Below, piece by piece: positions 22,421 through 28,049 of a DNA stretch of 28,049 bases (position 1 is the first letter of the stretch; every line of letters begins with the position of its first letter). The position numbers and the translations under genes were made by a program. A model generated the notes under the pieces. The model had not been told where the DNA came from, did no database searches, and worked only from the letters and a program-made list of their open reading frames with translations. Source of the stretch: CADDZP01 sp035948135 (lineage in GTDB: Bacteria; Actinomycetota; Acidimicrobiia; Acidimicrobiales; AC-14); NCBI GenBank assembly GCA_035948135.1, contig DASZJL010000113.1, positions 1 through 28,049 on the forward strand. Direction: 5' to 3'.

Positions 22421-22900
22421 GTGGACCTCGAGGCCATTGTCGAGATCCCGCGGGGGTCGCGGAACAAGTACGAGATGAACTACGACACCGGCGAGATGTG
22501 GCTCGACCGTGAGCTGTTCACCGCCACGCGGTATCCCACCGACTACGGCTTCGTCCCCAACACGCTGGCCGAAGATGGCGACCCACTCGACATCCTCGTC
22601 ATGGTCGACGAGCCGACGTTTCCGGGCTGCCACATCAAGGTCCGCCCGCTCGCCGTGTTCTGGATGCAGGACGAAGCCGGGCCCGACGCCAAGATCCTCA
22701 CCGTGCCGATCGCCGACCCGCGTTGGGAGGGCGTCGACGACCTCGACGGCGTTCCCGCGTTCTTGCTCCAGGAGATCTCCAACTTCTTCGAGATCTACAA
22801 GTCCCTCGAGCCCGGCAAGTCGACGCACACCGCCGGCTGGCAGGGCCGCACCGAGGCCGAGGCGGCCATCGAGGAGGCCCGCAGGCGGTACAGGGGCTGA
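22421..22900 (+). CDS. ppa: Inorganic pyrophosphatase, family I
   Basis: A 159-residue soluble family I pyrophosphatase, hydrolysing pyrophosphate to two phosphates and so driving biosynthetic reactions. VEIPRGSRNKYEMN at the N-terminus supplies the phosphate-binding Arg/Lys. YPTDYGFVPNTLAEDGDPLDILV carries the metal-binding aspartates (Asp52, Asp54, Asp57). The second acidic group is in ADPRWEGVDDLDG, and HTAGWQGRTEAEAAI is typical of the actinobacterial form. The GTG at 22421 directly precedes the conserved N-terminus. No membrane segment. Confidence 0.96.
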   Translation: MDLEAIVEIPRGSRNKYEMNYDTGEMWLDRELFTATRYPTDYGFVPNTLAEDGDPLDILVMVDEPTFPGCHIKVRPLAVFWMQDEAGPDAKILTVPIADPRWEGVDDLDGVPAFLLQEISNFFEIYKSLEPGKSTHTAGWQGRTEAEAAIEEARRRYRG

Positions 22901-22932
22901 CCCCGACCCACTAACACCGGGGCCACGCGAGA

Positions 22933-24606
22933 ATGGCGGCCATGCCGCCGCCGATCCTTCTGACCGTCGACGATGACCCGGAGGTGTCGCGGTCGTTGGC
23001 CCGAGACCTCCGCCAGCAGTACGGGGAGGAGTACCGGATCCGACGGGCCGAGTCGGGGTCCGAGGCCCTCGACGCTCTCAAGGAGCTGAAGCTCCGCGAC
23101 GAGCAGGTGGGGCTGCTGCTGGCCGACCACCGGATGCCGGAGATGACCGGGGTCGAGTTCCTCGAGCAGGCGCGCCAGTTCTATCCGAAGGCCCGCCGGG
23201 TGCTGCTCACCGCCTACGCCGACACCGATGCCGCCATCGGCGCCATCAACCAGGCTGACGTCGACTACTACCTGCTGAAGCCGTGGGACCCGCCCCAGGA
23301 GAAGCTCTTCCCCGTCCTCGACGACCTGCTCGAGGATTGGAAGTCGCACGCCCAACGGAAGTCCGACGACCGCGTCCGCGTCGTCGGTCACCGGTGGTCG
23401 GCGCCGTCCCACGCCGTCAGGGACTTCCTCACCCGCAACCAGCTGCCGTTCAGGTGGCTGGAGCTCGATCGTGACGCCGAGGCCGCGACGCTGCTCGACG
23501 CCAACGGCAGCGACCGTGACCACCTGCCGTTGGTCGTCACCGATGACGGGCAGGTCCTGCAGGCACCTTCGACGACGGAGCTCGCGGCCGCGCTCGGCCT
23601 CTCGTCGACGCCGTCGCTGCCCTTCTACGACCTGATCATCATCGGGGCCGGGCCCGCGGGCTTGGGTGCCGCGGTGTACGGGGCGTCGGAAGGCCTGCGC
23701 ACCGTGCTCGTCGAGAAGGAAGCGATCGGCGGGCAGGCGGGCCAGAGCTCGCGCATCGAGAACTATCTGGGCTTCCCGTCGGGAATCGCGGGCGGCGACC
23801 TGGCCCGGCGGGCGGTCACCCAGGCCCGCCGCTTCGGTGCCGAGATGCTGCTGACCACGGAAGTGGCGAGCATGGACATCTGCGGCTCCGCCCGTGTCGT
23901 CCGACTGGCGAACGGGGACCAGCTGTCGGCCCACGCGGTGTTGCTGACTACCGGCGTGGCGTACCGCCGGCTCCCGGCGCCGGGCGCAGACGAGTTCGCG
24001 GGGCGGGGCGTGTTCTACGGCGGCACCGCGACCGAGGCCGAGTCGGCCCGCGACGACGACGTCTACATCGTGGGCGGGGCCAACTCCGCCGGTCAGGCCG
24101 CGGTGTTCTTCGCCCGCACGGCACGCAGCGTCACCATCGTCGTGCGGGGCGACAGCCTCGAGCGCTCGATGTCGCAGTACCTCATCGAGCAGATCCGCCA
24201 GATCCCGAACATCAGCGTGCGCACCAACAGCGAGATCGTGGGCGTCAGCGGGGACGAGCACCTCGAGCGCGTCCGCGTCGCCGACCGCAAGGCCGGCACC
24301 GAGGAGGAGGTGGAGACGTCGTGGCTGTTCGTCTTCATCGGCGCCGCGCCGTATACCGACTGGCTTCCGAAGGAGGTCCTCCGCGACGACAGGGGATTTG
24401 TGCTCACGGGCCCCGACCTCGTCGTCGACGGCGAGCTTCCCGCCGACTGGCCCCTCGAGCGTCACCCCTACTTCCTCGAGACCAGCGTTCCCGGCGTGTT
24501 TGCGGCCGGTGACGTGCGCGGCCAGTCGGTGAAGCGGGTGGCGTCGGCCGTCGGCGAGGGCGCCATGGCCGTCACGCTCATCCATCGCTATATGGAGATG
24601 CTGTGA
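22933..24606 (+). CDS. Response regulator receiver fused to a thioredoxin-reductase-like flavoprotein lacking CxxC
   Basis: A 557-residue three-part protein. Residues 8-135 are a receiver domain with acidic VDDDPE, phospho-acceptor Asp65 in LLADHRMPEMTG and Lys116 in LLKPW. Residues about 147-220 resemble a glutaredoxin/thioredoxin-like domain (VRVVGHRWSAPSHAVRDFLTR), but the usual CxxC site reads SAPS. Residues 231-557 are a thioredoxin-reductase-like flavoprotein: FAD motif GAGPAG (239-243 region), IGGQAGQSSRIENYLGFP, NADPH motif GGANSAGQAA (381-390) and GVFAAGDVRG. The redox-active CATC expected near residue 365 reads GGTATEAE. The only Cys is Cys317, so dithiol chemistry is ruled out. ATG at 22933; a second ATG at 22942 would serve equally. 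Its stop overlaps the kinase start by 4 nt, so it is probably that kinase's phosphorylation partner. What the flavoprotein part does is unknown. Confidence 0.93.
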   Translation: MAAMPPPILLTVDDDPEVSRSLARDLRQQYGEEYRIRRAESGSEALDALKELKLRDEQVGLLLADHRMPEMTGVEFLEQARQFYPKARRVLLTAYADTDAAIGAINQADVDYYLLKPWDPPQEKLFPVLDDLLEDWKSHAQRKSDDRVRVVGHRWSAPSHAVRDFLTRNQLPFRWLELDRDAEAATLLDANGSDRDHLPLVVTDDGQVLQAPSTTELAAALGLSSTPSLPFYDLIIIGAGPAGLGAAVYGASEGLRTVLVEKEAIGGQAGQSSRIENYLGFPSGIAGGDLARRAVTQARRFGAEMLLTTEVASMDICGSARVVRLANGDQLSAHAVLLTTGVAYRRLPAPGADEFAGRGVFYGGTATEAESARDDDVYIVGGANSAGQAAVFFARTARSVTIVVRGDSLERSMSQYLIEQIRQIPNISVRTNSEIVGVSGDEHLERVRVADRKAGTEEEVETSWLFVFIGAAPYTDWLPKEVLRDDRGFVLTGPDLVVDGELPADWPLERHPYFLETSVPGVFAAGDVRGQSVKRVASAVGEGAMAVTLIHRYMEML

Positions 24607-26039
24607 GCGGGCTGGCGACCGACAGGGACGAGCTGCGCAGCCTGTTCCTGTTCGAGAGCCTCACCGACGAGCAACTCGACTGGCTGCTCGACCATGGCGT
24701 CGTCGAGGCCTACGACGCGGGCGCGGTCGTCTACGAGCAGGGCGACGCCGCCGAGTTCTTCTATGTCTTGCTCGACGGCGAGATCCAGCTCGAGAAGGTG
24801 CTGGACGGCACCGACGTGGTGCTGACGAGCTCGGACCTGCCCGGTTCGTACGCGGGCGCCACCCGTGCCTTCATCGGCGCGTCCCAGGACGAGTCCTACG
24901 CGTCGGCCCTGCGGGCGGTCACGCGCGCGCGGCTCTTCCGCATTCGGGCCGATGACTTCTCGTTCGCGCTCAAGTCCTGGTTCCCGATGGCCGTGCACCT
25001 CCTGGATGGTCTGTTCCTCGGCCTGACCAACACCGAGAAGCTCGTCAACCAGCGCGAGAAGCTCATCGCCCTGGGCGCGCTGTCCGCGGGCCTCGCCCAC
25101 GAGCTCAACAACCCGGGGTCGGCCGAGGTGCGGGCCGCGGAGACGCTGAGCGTCCGGCTGCAGGACGCGAGGCGGGCGATCGTCAACTTGGCGCCAGCGC
25201 TCGACCGCGAGAGTCTGAAGCACCTACTGGCCTTGGCAACTGAGGGGTTCGAGCGGGCGCAGACGCCGCCGGTGCTCTCGGCCCTCGAGGCCGGCGACCT
25301 CGAGGACACGTTGGCCCAGCGTCTCGAGGCTGCGGGGGTCGACGGCGCGTGGGACATGGCGCCGGTGTTCGCGTCGGCCGGTCTCGACGAGGCGTGGATC
25401 GACCGCGTGCTGACCGTCGCGGGCGACGCCGCCCCCGACGCGGTCCGGTGGATCGCGGCGGGGATCGACATTGAGAGCCTCGTCCGCGAGATCCGCACGT
25501 CGGCGGGACGCATCTCCGAGTTGGTCGGCGCCATGAAGGACTACAGCCATCTCGACAAGGGGCCGTTCCAGACCATCGACGTCCACGACGGGTTGGAGAG
25601 CACGCTGGTCATCCTCGGCCACAAGCTGAAGAAGGGCGTGAACGTCGTCCGCGAGTACGACCGCAGCCTGCCCAAGATCTGCGGCCAGGCCGGCGAGCTC
25701 AACCAGGTGTGGACCAACCTCATCGTCAACGCCGTCGAAGCCATGGGCGGCAAGGGCACACTGACGGTCCGCACGGCGCGCGAGCGCGACTGCGTCCTCG
25801 TCGAGATCAGCGATACCGGTCCGGGCATCCCGCCCGAGATCCAGCGCCGCATCTTCGACCCGTTCTTCACGACCAAGGACGTCGGCGAAGGCACCGGCCT
25901 TGGCCTCGACATCAGCTACCGCATCGTCGTCCGCCGCCACCACGGCGACATCCGCGTGGAGTCAGAGCCGGGCGACACCCGCTTCCAGGTACTGCTGCCG
26001 ATTGACCAGCCGGCGTCGGCCCAGGCTCCAGAGCCCTAG
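24603..26039 (+). CDS. Soluble histidine kinase with N-terminal cyclic-nucleotide-binding-type domain
   Basis: A 478-residue kinase without membrane segments. Residues about 10-125 form a CRP-like cyclic-nucleotide-binding domain (FLFESLTDEQLDWLLDHG, YEQGDAAEFFYVLLDGEIQL). The H box is ALSAGLAHELNNPGSA with His166. The kinase core has N box WTNLIVNAVEAM, G1 DTGPGIP (404-410), F box FDPFFTTKD and G2 GEGTGLGLDIS (428-437). Between the H box helix (to about 190) and the second DHp helix (TSAGRISELVGAMKDYSHLD, 299-318) lies an extra helical region of about 100 residues. GTG at 24603 lies inside the stop of the receiver-flavoprotein gene (GTGA), giving translational coupling. The canonical cyclic-nucleotide phosphate-binding Arg is not obvious, so the ligand may differ. 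It probably phosphorylates Asp65 of the partner. Confidence 0.93.
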   Translation: MSGLATDRDELRSLFLFESLTDEQLDWLLDHGVVEAYDAGAVVYEQGDAAEFFYVLLDGEIQLEKVLDGTDVVLTSSDLPGSYAGATRAFIGASQDESYASALRAVTRARLFRIRADDFSFALKSWFPMAVHLLDGLFLGLTNTEKLVNQREKLIALGALSAGLAHELNNPGSAEVRAAETLSVRLQDARRAIVNLAPALDRESLKHLLALATEGFERAQTPPVLSALEAGDLEDTLAQRLEAAGVDGAWDMAPVFASAGLDEAWIDRVLTVAGDAAPDAVRWIAAGIDIESLVREIRTSAGRISELVGAMKDYSHLDKGPFQTIDVHDGLESTLVILGHKLKKGVNVVREYDRSLPKICGQAGELNQVWTNLIVNAVEAMGGKGTLTVRTARERDCVLVEISDTGPGIPPEIQRRIFDPFFTTKDVGEGTGLGLDISYRIVVRRHHGDIRVESEPGDTRFQVLLPIDQPASAQAPEP

Positions 26040-26099
26040 CGATCGCGTCGAGCGGGCCGTGATCAGGGAGTCGTGCGGCAAGCACCGTGGCTGCTGCTG

Positions 26100-26126
26100 T
26101 CGCGACCTTGAGCTCCACGGTCGCGA
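26100..26126. terminator. 8-bp hairpin after the kinase gene
   Basis: TCGCGACC at 26100-26107 pairs perfectly with GGTCGCGA at 26119-26126 across an 11-nt loop, in the 111-nt gap between the kinase and ankyrin genes. No T tract follows. It could end the kinase transcript or act in the leader of the next gene. Confidence 0.35.
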
Positions 26127-26150
26127 GGGTCGACACGACGCCCAGTCGAC

Positions 26151-26879
26151 GTGAACGCGCCCGACCGTGACCTGGCGGCGGAGCTGGTGCTGGCTATCCA
26201 TGCCGGCGACACCGACGCGGTCGGGCGTGTGATTGCCGAAGCGCCTGAGTTAGCCGCACACCCACTTGGCGGGCCCTTCAAGACGCGGACCGCGCTGCAC
26301 GTCGTCGCCGACTGGCCCGGCTACTGGCCCAACGGACCGGAGAGCGTGCGGTTGCTGGTGGCCGCCGGCGCCGACCCCAATTTCCGGGACCCCGAGCCCC
26401 AGTCCGAATCGCCGCTGCACTGGGCCGCCAGCAGCGACGACACCGACGTCGCCGCCGCTCTCATCGATGGCGGCGCCGACATCGACATGCCCGACGGCTC
26501 GATCGGCTCCCCGCTGGACAATGCCATCGGGTACGCCTGCTGGCACGTCGCTCGGCTCCTTGTCGCACGGGCCGCGCGGGTGGACAAGCTGTGGCACGCC
26601 GCCGCGCTGGGCATGCTCGATCGGCTCGACGAGCTCCTCGACGGCCACCCGACCGGAGAGGAGGTCTCCCAAGCCTTCTGGCACGCCTGCGCAGGCGGGC
26701 AGCGCCGCGCCGCCGACCGCCTCCTGGCCGCCGGTGCCGACCTGAACTGGGAGCCCGATTACGCCAAGGGAACACCCCTTGACGCCGCCAGCGGCCTCGG
26801 AACCCGTCAGACCAACGTCATCGAATGGCTGCGCGATCAGGGAGCCCGATCAGCCGACGGCCAGAGCGGCGCCCCATGA
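26151..26879 (+). CDS. Ankyrin-repeat protein
   Basis: A 242-residue soluble protein built of about five or six ankyrin repeats. Clear repeat segments are residues 47-80 (TALHVVADWPG, ESVRLLVAAGADPNFRD), 88-112 (PLHWAASSDDTDVAAALIDGGADID), 120-145 (SPLDNAIGYACWHVARLLVARAARVD), 147-165 (LWHAAALGMLDRLDELL) and 175-215 (AFWHACAGGQRRAADRLLAAGADLN). Ankyrin repeats bind other proteins; no catalytic domain is attached, so the partner is unknown. It starts with GTG at 26151 with no clear ribosome-binding site, and ends before a 7-bp hairpin shared with a convergent small gene. No signal peptide. Confidence 0.88.
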   Translation: MNAPDRDLAAELVLAIHAGDTDAVGRVIAEAPELAAHPLGGPFKTRTALHVVADWPGYWPNGPESVRLLVAAGADPNFRDPEPQSESPLHWAASSDDTDVAAALIDGGADIDMPDGSIGSPLDNAIGYACWHVARLLVARAARVDKLWHAAALGMLDRLDELLDGHPTGEEVSQAFWHACAGGQRRAADRLLAAGADLNWEPDYAKGTPLDAASGLGTRQTNVIEWLRDQGARSADGQSGAP

Positions 26880-26908
26880 ACTCGAGGATCTCGACGCCAC
26901 GTTCAAGA

Positions 26909-26927
26909 ATGACGCGAGGTGCGTCAT
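26909..26927. terminator. 7-bp hairpin between convergent genes
   Basis: ATGACGC (26909-26915) and GCGTCAT (26921-26927) form a perfect stem with a 5-nt loop, between the ankyrin stop (26879) and the minus-strand small gene, whose stop codon (26924-26926) lies within one arm. A short U-less bidirectional terminator is likely. Confidence 0.5.
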
Positions 26928-27148
26928 CGAGCGCCTGAGCCTTGGTCGAGGCGTCTGACGGCTTCGCGTTCGGCCAGAACGGGGACGAAGTTGGTCACCT
27001 TCGCGTCCGAGAAGCCGGCGAAGGCTCGGCCCACCTCGCGCTTGATCATTCGCTCGGGCACGGCGTCATAGCGGCGGCTCAGGTTGCGCACGACGACCTC
27101 CGCCGCCAGGGCGAGGTCCCCACTGCCAGTCAGGAGTCCGCCGCTCAT
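26924..27148 (-). CDS. Small three-helix-bundle-type protein (74 residues)
   Basis: The 74-residue protein resembles the small actinobacterial three-helix bundle dimerisation domain proteins: AAEVVVRNLSRRYDAVPERMIKREVGRAF, then FSDAKVTNFVPVLAEREAVRRL. The family is of unknown function and usually 70-110 residues. The frame is open for another 170 residues upstream, but that part has no family match and atypical composition. The ATG at 27148 is preferred because GGTGGAG lies about 5 nt before it. It converges with the ankyrin gene. Homology is recalled by pattern, so the family name is moderately certain. Confidence 0.65.
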   Translation of the reverse strand: MSGGLLTGSGDLALAAEVVVRNLSRRYDAVPERMIKREVGRAFAGFSDAKVTNFVPVLAEREAVRRLDQGSGAR

Positions 27149-27385
27149 CGCTCCACCACTGCCGCGGAGGTGGGTGCAGACGTTGGCGTTCTTGCACACG
27201 TCCGTCCATGGTTCGCGCGTACCCAAGCTGCTCGATTGGTCAGTTGCGCGGGTGAACGTCGTTCGTACACTCAGCCACGCGGCTGCAGCCAGCTGCGTGT
27301 CAACCCATATGGCCGAGTCGGGCTGTGTCAGCGGGGAGCATGGCCGCTGTGGACAACCTCTGGGCGCGCACCCGATACTTGAGAG
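27149..27385. other. Non-coding gap, 237 nt, between divergent small genes
   Basis: No convincing coding frame is present on either strand. It holds a 10-bp palindrome GGCTGCAGCC (27281-27290) and a GAACG-T-CGTTC inverted repeat (27254-27264). Near its right end TGGACA (27350-27355) and GATACT (27374-27379), 18 nt apart, make a weak promoter for the 53-residue gene that starts 6 nt later. Confidence 0.4.
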
Positions 27386-27547
27386 GTGCCAGGGAGTCAT
27401 CGCATCACCCGAGTGGAACAGAACGTCGGTGCTGACGGACGGGGCTTCCGCGTCAAGTGCTCCTGCGGCTGGCAGAGCCGTTGGGCGGCTTCCGCAACTC
27501 ACGCGTCTGCCCTCGGCGAGCAGCACGTGCAACTGCAGCCTGCGTAA
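27386..27547 (+). CDS. Small CxC-type protein (53 residues), possible zinc-finger
   Basis: This 53-residue frame begins with GTG at 27386, two codons after an in-frame stop, and ends with TAA. Translation shows a compact conserved-looking core: GFRVKCSCGWQSRWAAS, then THASALGEQHVQLQPA. The CSCGW motif with following His residues (His39 and His47) suggests a small metal-binding knuckle; I recall similar short actinobacterial proteins with a CSCGW core and a trailing H, but cannot name a family. No Shine-Dalgarno sequence has room, so a leaderless message is suggested. The last 49 nt overlap a minus-strand phosphotransferase remnant. Function unknown. Confidence 0.55.
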   Translation: MPGSHRITRVEQNVGADGRGFRVKCSCGWQSRWAASATHASALGEQHVQLQPA

Positions 27548-27747
27548 CGGCCACATGGACGGCGCCCCGTAATCGGGCTGGCCACCAGGCGCCCCCCGTA
27601 GCCGTCGAATCCGACCTCCTCGAGATGGCGGAGCAGCGCCTGGACCGCCGGAGTCCACGGGCCCGTCGAACGATGGACCTGGCCGTCGATGAGCGTCGAT
27701 CCGGCGACCGATGGAAAGCCGTCCGACAGCGCCACCTCTTCTGACAT
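27499..27747 (-). pseudogene. Truncated aminoglycoside-phosphotransferase-like gene (N-terminal remnant)
   Basis: The first about 50 residues (from the ATG at 27747) match the N-terminus of a common actinobacterial APH-type kinase family: VHRSTGPWTPAVQALLRHLEEVGFDG, where relatives have a similar RRPxGPWTPAVHALLRHL stretch. After that the similarity stops, the frame ends at 27499 after 82 residues with an odd Cys/Arg-rich tail, and no catalytic HGDLHxxN or IDxxD motif follows in any frame, because the small plus-strand gene and a non-coding gap occupy that DNA. It follows the GNAT gene by 10 nt. A decayed or recombined gene is the simplest reading; a short functional protein is less likely. 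Confidence 0.6.
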
Positions 27748-27757
27748 CGAGTCGACG

Positions 27758-28049
27758 CTATGTGTCGTCGCGCAGGCGGCCGTAGACCACCACATCGCGC
27801 CAGGCCCCGCCGCGGAAGCCGCCCTGGCGCAGCAACCCCTCACGGCGGAACGCGCACTTCTCGAGAGAGCGCTGTTCGGCGACGTTGTCGGCCTCGGTGA
27901 GCGCGACCAGCCGGTGCGCTGGCGTCGTCGCGAACAGGTGCTCGGCGAGCAGGCCTGGGCCACCGTGCCGAGCCCCCGCCCTCGGTGCTCGGGCGCCAGC
28001 AGTATCCCGACGACCCAGACTCCGTCGCCGCCGAGGCCCCGGGAGCCGT
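27758..28049 (-). pseudogene. GNAT N-acetyltransferase, 3' part, with apparent 1-nt frameshift (runs off window)
   Basis: The minus strand from the window end reads VWVVGILLAPEHRGRGLGTVAQ, the acetyl-CoA-binding motif (RGRGLG) of a GNAT acetyltransferase of RimJ-like type. The next part, LLAEHLFATTPAHRLVAL, then TEADNVAEQRSLEKCAF and RREGLLRQGGFRGGAWRDVV to the stop at 27758, is in a different frame. One base seems to be missing near 27954-27955 (expected CAG-CGC-CTG, seen CAG-GC-CTG on the coding strand). Both halves are otherwise well conserved, so either the gene is freshly inactivated or the base was lost in sequencing. The start and N-terminal half lie beyond the window. Confidence 0.75.

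Noticed and set aside
22893..22922. Competing short stems after ppa (GGGG/CCCC and CCCCG/CGGGG)
   Set aside because: Stems of only 4-5 bp, partly inside the coding end, no T tract, and the next gene begins shortly after; too weak to call a terminator or attenuator.
26039..26046. GCGATCGC palindrome (HIP1-like octamer)
   Set aside because: A single copy in GC-rich DNA is expected by chance.
27254..27264. LexA-like inverted repeat GAACG-T-CGTTC
   Set aside because: The actinobacterial SOS box needs GAAC-N4-GTTC; here the spacing is N3, and no DNA-repair gene is nearby.
27149..27658. Upstream extension of the 74-residue minus-strand gene to 244 residues
   Set aside because: The added 170 residues have no family match and cross the small CSCGW gene; the internal ATG has a good ribosome-binding site and begins where the family similarity begins.
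1..28049. tRNA, rRNA, CRISPR, transposase, integrase or phage genes
   Set aside because: Reading both strands showed no cloverleaf, array, or protein of these classes.

Overview
The window is high-GC DNA with densely packed genes, GTG/TTG starts as common as ATG, 1-4 nt gene overlaps and several predicted leaderless promoters (a TAnnnT -10 directly upstream of the start codon). Gene content (RegX3/SenX3-like two-component pair, PstSCAB, stand-alone MutT1-like proteins beside ppk1, a three-helix-bundle small protein, DUF1360) points to an actinobacterium, plausibly of the Acidimicrobiia. That placement is inferred from gene content and style; no rRNA or other marker is present. I found no tRNA, rRNA, CRISPR array, transposase or phage gene. 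No stretch over 300 bases lacks a gene.

Region 1 (1-4210, + strand) is a polyphosphate/nucleotide housekeeping run: the 3' part of ppk1, a CYTH-CHAD protein overlapping its stop, a Nudix hydrolase and a SixA-type phosphatase that together correspond to the two halves of mycobacterial MutT1, then a D-2-hydroxyacid dehydrogenase. A strong inverted repeat separates it from a convergent aminoglycoside-phosphotransferase-fold gene (4322-5221, -).

Region 2 (5239-13518, +) is the phosphate regulon: ppx/gppA, pstS-pstC-pstA-pstB-phoU, then the sensor kinase and response regulator of the PhoR/PhoP (SenX3/RegX3) type. Three places carry 11-bp direct repeats of GTTCA type, matching the actinobacterial PHO box: before ppx, before pstS (three units) and, inverted, before phoR. 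Phosphate uptake, polyphosphate breakdown and the regulator therefore look like one Pho regulon.

Region 3 (13591-18935) is mixed: two small unknown proteins, a zinc-ribbon DUF4190 membrane protein, a 654-residue fused aconitase, a secreted small protein, a DUF1360 membrane protein and a class-C beta-lactamase-fold serine hydrolase. A CRP-like palindrome lies between the divergent secreted-protein and DUF1360 genes.

Region 4 (18937-22900) has nuoF and ppk2 as a tight pair on the minus strand, without other complex I genes, and a divergent AI-2E-family transporter followed by inorganic pyrophosphatase. With ppk1, ppx, CYTH-CHAD, ppk2, ppa and the pst/pho genes, much of the window's chemistry is about phosphate, polyphosphate and pyrophosphate.

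Region 5 (22933-26039) is the most unusual module: a receiver domain fused to a thioredoxin-like domain and a thioredoxin-reductase-like flavoprotein that has lost its redox CxxC, overlapping by 4 nt a soluble histidine kinase with an N-terminal cyclic-nucleotide-binding-type domain and an insert of about 100 residues in its dimerisation hairpin.

Region 6 (26151-28049) is accessory: an ankyrin-repeat protein, two small proteins, a truncated phosphotransferase remnant and a GNAT acetyltransferase with an apparent single-base frameshift.
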